A stretch of DNA of 64,000 bases from Hyphomicrobiales bacterium (GTDB lineage: Bacteria > Pseudomonadota > Alphaproteobacteria > Rhizobiales > Rhizobiaceae). This document shows, piece after piece, positions 38,193-46,605 of the stretch. The stretch spans positions 248,001 through 312,000 of the forward strand of contig UCKU01000009.1 of the NCBI GenBank assembly GCA_900473185.1, given 5' to 3'. The translations under genes and the position numbers were made by a program. The notes beneath the pieces were generated by a model. That model did not search any database. It had not been told where the DNA came from and worked only from the letters and a program-made list of their open reading frames with translations. Numbering within the stretch: position 1 is the first letter of the stretch; every line of letters begins with the position of its first letter.

Positions 38193-39439
38193 GCACGGAA
38201 ACAATCACCATCGACAGGCTCGGCGCACAGGGCGACGGTATTGCCAACGGCAATGACGGACCTGTCTATGTGCCCTTCACGCTGCCGGGAGAGACGGTAG
38301 CGATCGCCCGCGTCAAGAGCCAGGGCACGGTCATGTCGATCGCTTCGGCCTCCGCCGACCGGCGGGAGCCACCCTGCCGGCATTTCGGGCCGGACGGCGT
38401 CAACGGCACCTGCGGTGGCTGCACGCTGCAGCATATGGCAGATGTGCCCTACCGCGCCTTCAAGCGGCAGCTCGTCATCGATGCGCTGAAGTCCAAAGGG
38501 CTGACGCCGGAGGTCGGCGAGATCGTCGCGGCCCATCCTGGCGAGCGGCGGCGGGTGGTCTTTGCGGCGCGCAAGACCGAGAAGGATATGCTCATCGGCT
38601 TTAACCAGGCCGAAAGTCACCATATCGTCGCCATCGAGGAATGTCCCATCTCGTCAGCAGGGATCATGTCCCGGCTGCCGGCGATCAGGGCGGTTGGAGC
38701 GGCGGTCGCAACCAATGCGGATGCCTTCCGCATCGCGGTTCTCGAAACGCTCTCCGGCCTCGATCTCGCAATAGAGGGCATCAAGAAGCTGTCCGACCAG
38801 CAGCGTCGCAAGGCGGTCGAGGTCATACTCGGCCTTCGCGGCATTGCCCGCGTTTCGCTCGATGGTGAAATCCTGATCGAGCCGGCCAAGCCGGTTGTCG
38901 AGTTCGGCGGGATCCAGGTCTATCCGCCTGCCGGCGGCTTCACACAGGCGACGAAGCCCGCCGAAGAGGCGATGGCAAAGCTGGTGCTTGCGCATGTCGG
39001 CAAGGCCAAGCGGATCGCCGATCTCTTTGCCGGCGCCGGCACCTTTTCGTTGCAGCTTGCCCGTCTCGGCCGCGTGCATGCCGTTGAAGGCGACGGCAAG
39101 GCGATTGCAGCACTCGACTACGCGGCGCGCAATACGCAGGGCCTGAAGCCCGTGACCGTCGAAAAACGCGATCTCTTCCGCCGCCCGCTGATGACTGGGG
39201 AATTCAAAGTCTTCGACGCCGTCGTCTTCGATCCGCCACGGGCGGGCGCGGAGTTCCAGTGCAAAGAACTGGCGCGCTCGATCGTCAAGAAGGTGGTGGC
39301 GGTGAGCTGCAATCCGCTGACGCTTGCCCGCGACCTCGCCATCCTCGTCGAGGGCGGCTACCGAATTACATCGGTCACGCCCGTCGACCAGTTCCTCTGG
39401 ACCTCGCATGTTGAGGTGGTGGCAACGCTGGAGAAGTAA
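38189..39439 (+). CDS. 23S rRNA (uracil-5-)-methyltransferase-like, RumA/RlmD family
   Basis: 416 residues starting with GTG 38189, overlapping the tlyA stop. A TRAM-like N-terminus is followed by the four-cysteine iron-sulfur motif PCRHFGPDGVNGTCGGCTLQH, then the SAM-binding FAGAGTFSLQLARLG, DPPRAG and the catalytic VSCNPLTLARD (nucleophilic Cys). This family methylates C5 of uridine in 23S rRNA, or in tRNA for TrmA relatives. The pairing with tlyA suggests both act in ribosome maturation. Which position it modifies cannot be read from sequence. Confidence 0.92.
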   Translation: MSTETITIDRLGAQGDGIANGNDGPVYVPFTLPGETVAIARVKSQGTVMSIASASADRREPPCRHFGPDGVNGTCGGCTLQHMADVPYRAFKRQLVIDALKSKGLTPEVGEIVAAHPGERRRVVFAARKTEKDMLIGFNQAESHHIVAIEECPISSAGIMSRLPAIRAVGAAVATNADAFRIAVLETLSGLDLAIEGIKKLSDQQRRKAVEVILGLRGIARVSLDGEILIEPAKPVVEFGGIQVYPPAGGFTQATKPAEEAMAKLVLAHVGKAKRIADLFAGAGTFSLQLARLGRVHAVEGDGKAIAALDYAARNTQGLKPVTVEKRDLFRRPLMTGEFKVFDAVVFDPPRAGAEFQCKELARSIVKKVVAVSCNPLTLARDLAILVEGGYRITSVTPVDQFLWTSHVEVVATLEK

Positions 39440-39480
39440 GCGGCCGTCGGCAGCCTGCCGATACGCTCTTCAAATGGTTT

Positions 39481-39507
39481 CGCAGCGCGGGGGTTAAGCG
39501 CGCTGCG
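39481..39507. terminator. 9-bp hairpin downstream of the rRNA methyltransferase gene
   Basis: CGCAGCGCG and CGCGCTGCG form a perfect 9-bp stem around GGGTTAAG-like loop bases (39490-39498), 42 bases after the stop. It has no T tract. A second hairpin, TGGGGGA-TCCG-TCCCCCA at 39579-39596, follows; either could slow polymerase between the convergent transcripts. Confidence 0.45.
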
Positions 39508-39667
39508 AACGGGCGATAGCCGTGGATAAATTCGGACAAGGGGGGGGTCGTACGAAACACGTCACGCGCCCGGACGGCTGGGGGATCCGTCCCCCATTCA
39601 ATAGTTAGAGCCTGCTTAAGAGAGGCTTTAAATTCGCATCTGATAATAACCACTAATTTTTAGGGTT

Positions 39668-40420
39668 TCAGCGACGCATGAAAGCCTCGAAGGCAGCGCG
39701 CGCCTCGTCACTTCTCATGCGGGTAGCGAAGTGGCGGGCCTCTTCATCGATGCGCGCGATGATCTCCTCCCGCGGGCCACGAACGAGATCGCGGGCAATC
39801 TTCAACGCCTCCGGCGGTTTGGCGGCAAGCTTTGCGGCCGCAGCGATCGTCTGGCTTTCTACCTCTTCTGGCGTCGTCACCTTCCAGATCAGGCCGGCTT
39901 CTTTCGCATCCTCAGCCGTAAATGCCTCGCCGGCAACGAGCATGGCGAAGGCACGCTGATGGCCCATAATGCGCGGGACGATCAGGCTCGAGCCCGCCTC
40001 AGGCACCAGCGCCAGATCGACGAAGGGAGTGCGGAACTGGCTGCGGTCGGAAGCAACAGTCAGGTCGCAATGCAGGTTGAGCGTCGTGCCGATGCCAATC
40101 GCTAGGCCATCGACGCCCGAGACGAGCGGCTTTTCGGCATTGACGAGTGCATAGAGAAAATCGATCAGCTCCTGGCCCATGCTGCCGCCCATGGCCGCGG
40201 CGAGAAAATCGCCGATATCATTGCCGGCCGAGAAGCAGCCTTCGGTGCCGAGAAAGACCGTCACCCGGATACCGGCATCGGCATTGGCGGCGTTCAGCGC
40301 GTCGGCCATGGTGCGATACATGGCCCGGGTGAAGGCGTTCTTCTTTTCCGGTCGGTTGAAACGGATGAGCTGGACGGCCGGATGAGCTGCAGACCGTTCG
40401 ATGATGATGGGATCGCTCAT
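39668..40420 (-). CDS. Enoyl-CoA hydratase/isomerase family protein
   Basis: 250 residues of the crotonase family. The oxyanion-hole regions are visible in RPEKKNAFTRAMYRTMADAL and SAGNDIGDFL; GLAIGIGTTLNLHCDLTVAS and FRTPFVDLALVPEAGSSLIVPRIMG follow. The second catalytic Glu position (E in VPEAGSS) is present. ATG 40420 (MSDPIIIERS) is preferred over an upstream in-frame ATG. It lies 10 bases after the acyl-CoA dehydrogenase gene, so the pair form a beta-oxidation operon. Confidence 0.92.
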   Translation of the reverse strand: MSDPIIIERSAAHPAVQLIRFNRPEKKNAFTRAMYRTMADALNAANADAGIRVTVFLGTEGCFSAGNDIGDFLAAAMGGSMGQELIDFLYALVNAEKPLVSGVDGLAIGIGTTLNLHCDLTVASDRSQFRTPFVDLALVPEAGSSLIVPRIMGHQRAFAMLVAGEAFTAEDAKEAGLIWKVTTPEEVESQTIAAAAKLAAKPPEALKIARDLVRGPREEIIARIDEEARHFATRMRSDEARAAFEAFMRR

Positions 40421-40430
40421 TTTCAGCTCC

Positions 40431-42209
40431 TCAAGCAAGAACGGTGCGGGCAGCGGCAAGGCTGTCGGCACCGTTGACGACACGGTCTCTCAGCGCCGCC
40501 GTTTCGGACAAAAGGTTTTCGGCCGCGAAACGGCAGAGCGCGATGCGGCCCTCGCTTGCCCCATCCGCGGTGCGGGCAAGGCCGCCCTTGGCGAGATAGC
40601 AGCCCGTGAGCGCAAGGCCGAACAGACGTTGATAGGGTGTCGCGCCCGACAGGGCCTCCGCCAATTTACCCTCGGTGAGGCGAGCAAGCAGCCAATCTGT
40701 CGCGTTTTCCAAATCGGCAAGTGCCTCCTCCAGCCTGTCGGCTGTCGTACCGAAGCCGTCGAGATTTGCGCTGCGGACAGTTCCAGCGATGGTCTTCAAC
40801 TCGGCAATGAAGCCGTTGACCTGCTTACCATAAGACAAAGGCAGCTTGCGGGTGACGAGATCGATCGCCTGAATGCCGTTCGTGCCTTCATAGATCGGGG
40901 CGATGCGGGCATCGCGCAGATAGCGGGCGGCACCCGTCTCCTCGATGAAGCCCATTCCGCCATGCACCTGGATACCGAGGGAGGCGACATCGACGCCAGC
41001 ATCCGTCGCGAAGGACTTGGCAATCGGCGTAAGCAAGGCAGCGCGCTCCTGCCAGTGTTCGCGTCGCTCATTGGCGCGATGAGCCATGTCGATCGCATGG
41101 GCGCAAGCATAGGCGATGGCGCGTGAGCCCTGCGTCAGAGCCTTCATGGTCAGCAGCATCCTGATGACATCGGGATGGTCGATGATCGGGCTCATGCCGG
41201 AGCCGCTCCAGCCGGGGGCTTTGCCCTGCGTGCGCTCCTTGGCATAGGCAATCGCCTTCTGCGTCGCTGCTTCACAGATCGCCACACCCTGCATGCCGAC
41301 AGCGAGGCGGGCGTTGTTCATCATCGTGAACATGCAGGCGAGGCCCTTGTTCTCCTCGCCGATCAACCAGCCGATCGCACCCTTCTCGTCGCCGAACTTG
41401 CCGTCGCCATAGATCATGGTGCAGGTGGGCGAGCCGTGAATGCCGAGCTTGTGCTCCAGCGAATGGCAGTGAAGATCGTTGCGGGCGCCGAGCGAGCCAT
41501 CGTCGTTAACGAGGAATTTCGGCACGAGGAAGAGCGAGATGCCGCGCGTGCCGGTAGGCGCATCCGGCAGGCGGGCGAGCACGAGATGGATGATGTTGTC
41601 GGCCGCGTCGTGCTCACCCCAGGTGATGAAGATCTTCTGGCCGAAGATGCGGTAGCTGCCGTCGTTGCGGCGTTCGGCGCGCGCCTTCAGCACGCCGAGA
41701 TCGGAGCCGGCATGGGGTTCCGTGAGGTTCATCGTGCCGGTCCATTCACCCGACACCATGCGCGCCAGATATTTTTCCTTGAGGGCGGCACAGCCATGCA
41801 CGTTCAGCGCCTCGACGGCACCCATGGTGAGCGTCGGGCAGAGCGCGAAAGCCATGGAGCCGGAGTTCCACATTTCGAGGGCCGCGACATTCAGCATGTG
41901 CGGCAAAGCCTGACCACCGAAGTCCTCCGGCGCGGTCAAGCCGTTCCAGCCGCCTGCGGCCCAATTGCGGTAGAGGTCGCGCCAGCCGTCCGGCGTTTTC
42001 ACCGCGCCATCGGCAAGCCGGGCGCCCTGGCGGTCGCCGATATCGGCGAGAGGGGCGATTTCCTCCGTGGCAAATCGTCCCGCCTCGGCAAGAATGGCAT
42101 CGACGAGATCCTCGCCAAGATCGCCCAGAAGACCGCCGTCGATCGCCTCAGCCATGCCGGCGACATGCTTCAGCGTGAACGCGATTTCCTCGACAGGCGC
42201 CTTATACAT
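40431..42209 (-). CDS. Acyl-CoA dehydrogenase (long form)
   Basis: 592 residues. Starts MYKAPVEEIAF, with AAGG-type ribosome site upstream. The usual FAD dehydrogenase blocks are present: GEWTGTMNLTEPHAGSDLG (flavin- and substrate-binding), FGQKIFITWGEHDA, QVHGGMGFIEETGAARYLRDARIAPIYEGTNGIQAIDLVTRKL (catalytic Glu region). It exceeds the normal 380-400 residues because of the N-terminal helix and a C-terminal extension seen in this subfamily, which uses longer-chain or unusual acyl-CoAs. It should pass electrons to ETF. The gene is first in an operon with the enoyl-CoA hydratase. Confidence 0.93.
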   Translation of the reverse strand: MYKAPVEEIAFTLKHVAGMAEAIDGGLLGDLGEDLVDAILAEAGRFATEEIAPLADIGDRQGARLADGAVKTPDGWRDLYRNWAAGGWNGLTAPEDFGGQALPHMLNVAALEMWNSGSMAFALCPTLTMGAVEALNVHGCAALKEKYLARMVSGEWTGTMNLTEPHAGSDLGVLKARAERRNDGSYRIFGQKIFITWGEHDAADNIIHLVLARLPDAPTGTRGISLFLVPKFLVNDDGSLGARNDLHCHSLEHKLGIHGSPTCTMIYGDGKFGDEKGAIGWLIGEENKGLACMFTMMNNARLAVGMQGVAICEAATQKAIAYAKERTQGKAPGWSGSGMSPIIDHPDVIRMLLTMKALTQGSRAIAYACAHAIDMAHRANERREHWQERAALLTPIAKSFATDAGVDVASLGIQVHGGMGFIEETGAARYLRDARIAPIYEGTNGIQAIDLVTRKLPLSYGKQVNGFIAELKTIAGTVRSANLDGFGTTADRLEEALADLENATDWLLARLTEGKLAEALSGATPYQRLFGLALTGCYLAKGGLARTADGASEGRIALCRFAAENLLSETAALRDRVVNGADSLAAARTVLA

Positions 42210-42520
42210 CTTATTTTCCTCCGTATTCAGCTCACGCGCGGCAAAGCCGGTGCACAAGCGCCTCCATTCGAAGAGCTAATTGATTTTTACGTAAACGTCA
42301 ATTTGGTTTCCGTCGATAACCTTGATCGAGAGCGCCTTTTCGCTTGTGCACTTGCACAAACAAACGTCATGGAGAATCTCTAAGCGTGTCGCGATCTTTC
42401 AGATCCGCTGTCACGCTTCAGGCCTTTGTTTTGACGCATGTCGTTACCGCAAAATCGCTACACAGTTTTGCGCGACATGCTTTAGTAGGATTGATCGCTT
42501 TCGCGAGAGGATCGGCAATA
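42210..42520. other. Gene-free interval between acyl-CoA dehydrogenase and CorA-type genes
   Basis: 311 bases between divergent genes. The left part (42210-42380) is moderately AT-rich and probably holds the dehydrogenase promoter; the right part is filled by a dispersed palindromic repeat (42381-42485), listed separately. No other coding potential stands out. Confidence 0.6.
42381..42485. repeat. Dispersed palindromic intergenic repeat, second type
   Basis: About 105 bases starting TAAGCGTGTCGCGATCTTTC and ending GCGCGACATGCTTTA, with outer arms AAGCGTGTCGCG and CGCGACATGCTT as an imperfect inverted repeat. It has the shared element GACGCATGTCGTTACCGCAAAATCGC, which resembles common rhizobial intergenic repeats. 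It differs from the R1/R2 sequence but has a similar layout (paired palindromes, GCAAAA-CGCT core) and lies 36 bases upstream of the CorA-type gene. Confidence 0.6.
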
Positions 42521-43513
42521 ATGGATACCTTGCCCGTCAATATACCCGGCCTCGTATGGGCCTACCGTTTCTCGCCGGAAAGCAAGAAGGCCGCGCGGCT
42601 GCAAAACAGCTCGACGGCAGCGGAGCTGACCGCGGACGACGGTTTCTATTGGCTGCATCTCAACCTCGCCGATGCCCGCGTGCCCGCCCTGCTCGATACG
42701 CTCGGCGTGATGGATGACGCCAAGTCGGCGCTGACCACGCGCGACACGCACGCGGTCCTGACTGTCGACGAACAGATGCTCTACGGCACGCTGGTAGACT
42801 GCCAGCGCGAATTCGATCAGGACACTGCCGATCTCGGCTGGCTGCATTTCGCCATCTCCGACCGTTTCATCATCACCACGCGCCTGCAGCCGCTGAGAAG
42901 CGTGGAGCGGACACGTGTGATGATCGAGAAGAATCCCGGCAAGTTCGCCCGTCCCGTCGACCTCTTCGAGCTGCTTGTGACCGAGTTCCAGCGCACGCTG
43001 ATATCAGTCGTCATGGAGCTCACCGAAGAGCTCAATCTGATCGAGGACTTCGTCTACGACAACGCGCCGCGTGACGAACGCCGCAGGCTTGCTCCCGTCC
43101 GTCGCACGATCGTGCGCCTGCATCGCCATCTGCGCACGGTCCTCGCGCTGATGCGGCGAGCGGCAGCCTCCGACGAAGACGAAATGCCCTTCGGTTTCGA
43201 TGATATTGCCGGGCGACTGACGAGCCGGCTGGAGACAGTCGACCACGATGTCTATGCGCTGCAGGACCGGGCAAGGCTGCTGCACGAAGAAATAGACTCC
43301 AAGCTCTCCTCGGAGACGAACCGCCACCTCTACATACTCTCCATCATGACGGCCTTCCTGTTGCCGCCGACACTGGTGACCGGCTTCTTCGGCATGAACA
43401 CGGCCAACCTACCCTTCGCAGTCGGAGACTACGGTACGGAATATGCCGTGGGGCTCATCGTCGCTTCCATCGCTTTGGCTTGGTGGCTGTTGAAGCGAGT
43501 GAATATTCTTTAG
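42521..43513 (+). CDS. CorA/ZntB family divalent metal transporter
   Basis: 330 residues. The cytoplasmic domain (about 1-265) is followed by two C-terminal membrane helices; the pore signature GMN is visible in VTGFFGMNTANLPF. The family includes CorA magnesium channels and ZntB zinc importers; the loop after GMN (TANLPF) lacks the MPEL of CorA, so ZntB-like is more likely. ATG 42521 (MDTLPVNIPGLVWAYRF) is preferred; in-frame codons further upstream run into the repeat. Confidence 0.88.
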   Translation: MDTLPVNIPGLVWAYRFSPESKKAARLQNSSTAAELTADDGFYWLHLNLADARVPALLDTLGVMDDAKSALTTRDTHAVLTVDEQMLYGTLVDCQREFDQDTADLGWLHFAISDRFIITTRLQPLRSVERTRVMIEKNPGKFARPVDLFELLVTEFQRTLISVVMELTEELNLIEDFVYDNAPRDERRRLAPVRRTIVRLHRHLRTVLALMRRAAASDEDEMPFGFDDIAGRLTSRLETVDHDVYALQDRARLLHEEIDSKLSSETNRHLYILSIMTAFLLPPTLVTGFFGMNTANLPFAVGDYGTEYAVGLIVASIALAWWLLKRVNIL

Positions 43514-43570
43514 AGCGTTTCACGCAATTCCGGACGCAAAACCGCTGCGCACTTTTGCTGGAATTGCTCT
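43513..43570 (-). repeat. RIME-like intergenic repeat, copy 3 (one palindrome, inverted)
   Basis: AGAGCGTTTCACGCAATTCCGGACGCAAAACC... read inverted gives the first half of the repeats at 1774 and 53721, bounded by AGAGC and GCTCT. It begins at the stop codon of the CorA-type gene. Having only one of the two palindromes fits a mosaic element that can be built from separate modules. Confidence 0.7.
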
Positions 43571-43575
43571 GAACG

Positions 43576-43603
43576 AAACCGCCCGGCAATGGCCGGGCGT
43601 TCT
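43576..43603. terminator. Terminator between CorA-type and BA14K genes
   Basis: CGCCCGGC and GCCGGGCG form a perfect 8-bp stem around AATG at 43580-43599, followed by TTCTGTTTC on the + side and preceded by GAAAC. It lies between two convergent genes and could work in either direction. Confidence 0.7.
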
Positions 43604-43625
43604 GTTTCAATCTTCCGGTTTCGCC

Positions 43626-44123
43626 TCAATAGTAGGGCGAATAGCACTGCTGGCGCGGACCGTTATAGGGCTGGAACGTATTGTCGTAGGCCCTGTAGGA
43701 ACGGTAGCGGTTTTCGCACCAGGCGACGTGGCTCGGATTGATGCCCGAGGGTGCCGGCGCCGGCGCGTAGTAGCGCGGGTGCGCGGCGATAGCGCCACCG
43801 ATGACGGCACCGGCGCCGAAGGCTGCCAGCGGATACCAGTAGCCGTTATAGTGACGGTAGCCCGGACGATAATAGGAATAACCGCGATAGCCGCCGTACC
43901 AGCCAGAGCGATAGGCGGGGCGGTAGCCCGGATAGTAGCCCGGGCGATAGCCTGGATAGTAGCCGGGGCGATAGTAACGGCGATATTGGACGTTTTCGAC
44001 AGGTGAAGATTTTTCCACCTGCGGGGCGATCGGCATCTGGATTGCCTGCGACGGCACGAAGCTCGTCGCAACGACAGCGGCGGCCATAACCGCAGTCGCG
44101 ACCTTCTTACTCAGCCCAAACAT
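43626..44123 (-). CDS. BA14K family lectin-like protein
   Basis: 165 residues with a signal peptide ([27 protein letters not shown]), a Gly/Tyr/Arg/Pro-rich middle with repeats of the kind YRPGYYPG (about residues 48-100), and the C-terminal BA14K motif [29 protein letters not shown] with two cysteines. The Brucella prototype is an immunoreactive, lectin-like protein important for surface integrity; in rhizobia the role is unknown. The repeats are also visible in the DNA at about 43880-43990. Confidence 0.88.
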   Translation of the reverse strand: MFGLSKKVATAVMAAAVVATSFVPSQAIQMPIAPQVEKSSPVENVQYRRYYRPGYYPGYRPGYYPGYRPAYRSGWYGGYRGYSYYRPGYRHYNGYWYPLAAFGAGAVIGGAIAAHPRYYAPAPAPSGINPSHVAWCENRYRSYRAYDNTFQPYNGPRQQCYSPYY

Positions 44124-44267
44124 TAAATGTCTCCGATCAAGAGCGAAAAAAGCCTGTTGAGTAACGGATAAAATGGAAAATTGTTCCCGAAAGACCCGCT
44201 TACGGCATCTGCGCTCCCTCTCTACCGAAGGAGAAATGAACCGGACATTAACCGGTGATTATCGCCC

Positions 44268-45512
44268 TCAGGCAACGACCGAAAGCTTGGCCTGATCACC
44301 CTGCAGGCGATTGACCATGAAGTTCGAATACCATTCTAGGAACTGCATGACGCCACCTTCGTGGACCTGCGAATAAGGACCGGGCTCATAGGCCGGCGAA
44401 CGGATGCCGAAAGCATTCTCTTCGACGATGCGGCGATCCTGATCGTTGGTTTCGGTCCAGACGTGGGTCAGTTCCTCAAGGTTATAATCGACACCTTCGA
44501 CAGCATCCTTGTGAACGATCCATTTGGTCGTCACCGCCGTCTCATTGGCGCTGAGCGGCAGCACGCGGAAGGAGATGGCGTGGTCACCGAGCAGATGGTT
44601 CCACGTCGTCGGATAGTGGAAGAGCAGCATGGTGCCGATGTGGCTGATCTTGACGTCGTCGGAGAGCGGGCGCTTGACGGCGGGCCTGCCGGACATGGTG
44701 TAGCTTTCGGCATCCTCGATCAGCGGCATGCGGGCGGTGCGGAACTGCCCGTCCGGCGAGATCTGGAACTTGCTCGGCAGACCGGCAGCCTCGCAGCGCG
44801 CCCAGTGGCCGGCAATTTCCGGATCGTCGGCGCCGCCATCAGTGCCTGTCACGCTCGGTGCTTCCGGATAGGTGCGGCAGAGCTCGGGATGGTTTGCGGC
44901 GCAGTGATAGCACTCGCGATTGTTCTCCCAGACCAGCTTCCAGTTGCCCTTCTCGATGATGGTGCTCTGGAAGGCGATCTTGGCCTCGCTGATGTGGTGG
45001 GGCGCCATATAGGGCTCGACCTTGTCACGCACGGTCTGGAAGTCCGGCGCGACATTGGCGAGGCAGATGAAGACGTAACCGGCGACGATTTCGCAATGGA
45101 CCGGTTTCAGCCCGTAGCCGCTCTTATCGAAATCATCGCCCATATGGCGCGCGAAGGCGAGCTTGCCGTCGAGATCGTAGGTCCACTGGTGATAGGGGCA
45201 GACGAGGCGTACCGACGAGCCGTGCTCCTTGGTGCAGACGCGCGAGCCGCGATGGCGACAGCTATTGTGGAAGGCGCGAATGACATTGTCGCGGCCGCGC
45301 ACGATGACGACGGGATACTCGCCGATCTGGACGGTAAAGTAGGCGCCCGGCTTCGGCAGTTCGCAATCATGGCCGATGAACAGCCAGTCGCGATAGTAGA
45401 TCATCTCCATGTCCAGACGGAAATAATCCTCGTCAATGTAGAAGGGCTGTTCGAGACTGAAACCCTCGCGGCGGCTCTTGAGCTGGCGCAAAACGTTGCT
45501 GCGAATATCCAT
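44268..45512 (-). CDS. Rieske-type aromatic ring-hydroxylating oxygenase alpha subunit, GbcA-like
   Basis: 414 residues. The Rieske [2Fe-2S] site is CRHRGSRVC followed by CPYHQW; the mononuclear iron site is in WENNRECYHCAANHPE (two His; the distal Asp lies further on). Overall layout (FYIDEDYFRLDMEMIYYRDWLFIGHD at the start) resembles the glycine betaine demethylating monooxygenase GbcA and stachydrine or carnitine oxygenases. No partner reductase (GbcB) is adjacent. ATG 45512 has AGGATAGG just upstream; earlier in-frame starts give an implausible leader. The exact substrate remains inferred. Confidence 0.82.
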   Translation of the reverse strand: MDIRSNVLRQLKSRREGFSLEQPFYIDEDYFRLDMEMIYYRDWLFIGHDCELPKPGAYFTVQIGEYPVVIVRGRDNVIRAFHNSCRHRGSRVCTKEHGSSVRLVCPYHQWTYDLDGKLAFARHMGDDFDKSGYGLKPVHCEIVAGYVFICLANVAPDFQTVRDKVEPYMAPHHISEAKIAFQSTIIEKGNWKLVWENNRECYHCAANHPELCRTYPEAPSVTGTDGGADDPEIAGHWARCEAAGLPSKFQISPDGQFRTARMPLIEDAESYTMSGRPAVKRPLSDDVKISHIGTMLLFHYPTTWNHLLGDHAISFRVLPLSANETAVTTKWIVHKDAVEGVDYNLEELTHVWTETNDQDRRIVEENAFGIRSPAYEPGPYSQVHEGGVMQFLEWYSNFMVNRLQGDQAKLSVVA

Positions 45513-45906
45513 CTGCCTATCCTCGTGCATGTGGCTGCTACTCTTTTCGAGCACGGCAGCGGAAGCGCGCCCGCTTCCTTCTCCCTCCGGAGAACTGGTC
45601 ATGGCGTTATTTAAGCACCGAGCATGCCGGCCGCTTGGTTGTAAAGCGACATCCGCTTCGAAATTGACGACAGGGAGTCGAGCGGTCCCCAGAAACATTC
45701 ACTCGCCTTTGATTATCATCAATTGCGACATTTGATGACCCTTCAGACATAAGTGAATCCAATGTGGCAGTTAAACCTCCTGTCGCATTTGCGACACGTC
45801 GCACTCAAACCCAGCTCTCGCGCCTTCTTCCAGTCATTTTAACAGGGCGTTAAGCACGAAATCCTATCCTTGCAGACGATCCACATAGCGGAAGACTGCG
45901 ACAGCC
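45513..45906. promoter_or_regulatory. Gene-free divergent interval with TGCGACA elements
   Basis: 394 bases between the oxygenase gene and a + strand unknown gene. It contains TGTCGCA-TT-TGCGACA, a perfect 7-bp palindrome at 45781-45796, and a further TGCGACA at 45724-45730 and GTCGCA at 45798. Such repeated half-sites in a divergent promoter region suggest an operator. No coding potential is visible. Confidence 0.5.
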
Positions 45907-46515
45907 ATGGCCAAACTCCGATATTTCGACACGCGGGAAGCGCCCAAGCTCATCGAACCGCGGCTGCAAACCAAGCATTCGGAATTCCTCCGCACCGGCC
46001 GCATCAGTCGCCGCCGCGAGGACTGGCTGCCGGACGAGCGTCGTTACCTCACGCATGAGGAAGTCGCAGAAAAGACGGCACGCAAGCTGCAGGCCGCCGG
46101 CGAAAAGACCCACCAGAACATCAACGGCTTCCACCGCTCGATCCAGTTTCCGAAGCTGATCTTCCACCGGACGCTGGCCGACAGCCCGCATCTCGGCTAC
46201 TGCCATGTGACAGCCTCGCGCACCAAGTTCGCCCGCTACGACGAAGTAGCCTGGGCCTTCTATATCGCCAACTTCTATTCCGACATCGGCGACAACGACA
46301 ATTTCTTCGACAATATCGCGGTGCAGAATTCCCGCATGTATTTCGCCGTGGCGATCAAGCCTGGTGAAAGCACGCCAGAGAGGATGGTGGTCGACCGCTC
46401 GGTGCGGGGCAACGGCCTGCTCTTCCGCACCAACGATCCGCAGATCGCCATCCGCAACATCCTCCTGCTCGGCGCCCGCAACGAGCAGCTTCGCCAGATC
46501 ATTCGCCAACTGTAG
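45907..46515 (+). CDS. Conserved unknown protein, 202 residues
   Basis: A soluble, basic protein (MAKLRYFDTREAPKLIEPRLQTKHSEFLRTGRIS). No signal peptide, membrane helix or catalytic motif stands out. The rich aromatic and Asn content (YIANFYSDIGDNDNFFDNIAVQNSRMYF) and good codon use indicate a real gene. I think it is a rhizobial family annotated only as a DUF, but I cannot assign it with certainty. It precedes sua5 by 90 bases on the same strand. Confidence 0.75.
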   Translation: MAKLRYFDTREAPKLIEPRLQTKHSEFLRTGRISRRREDWLPDERRYLTHEEVAEKTARKLQAAGEKTHQNINGFHRSIQFPKLIFHRTLADSPHLGYCHVTASRTKFARYDEVAWAFYIANFYSDIGDNDNFFDNIAVQNSRMYFAVAIKPGESTPERMVVDRSVRGNGLLFRTNDPQIAIRNILLLGARNEQLRQIIRQL

Positions 46516-46605
46516 GTTCTCCGACAGTTGATCCACGAGCTCCGGGCGGGATTGATCGCGCCGCAAGGAAGGCCTAATGACTGCCGCAGTAAAACCGGGC
46601 AGGAC

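Noticed and set aside
43900..44000. A CRISPR-like array in the GC-rich repeats
   Set aside because: The repeats are short, lack unique spacers and lie inside the BA14K coding frame.
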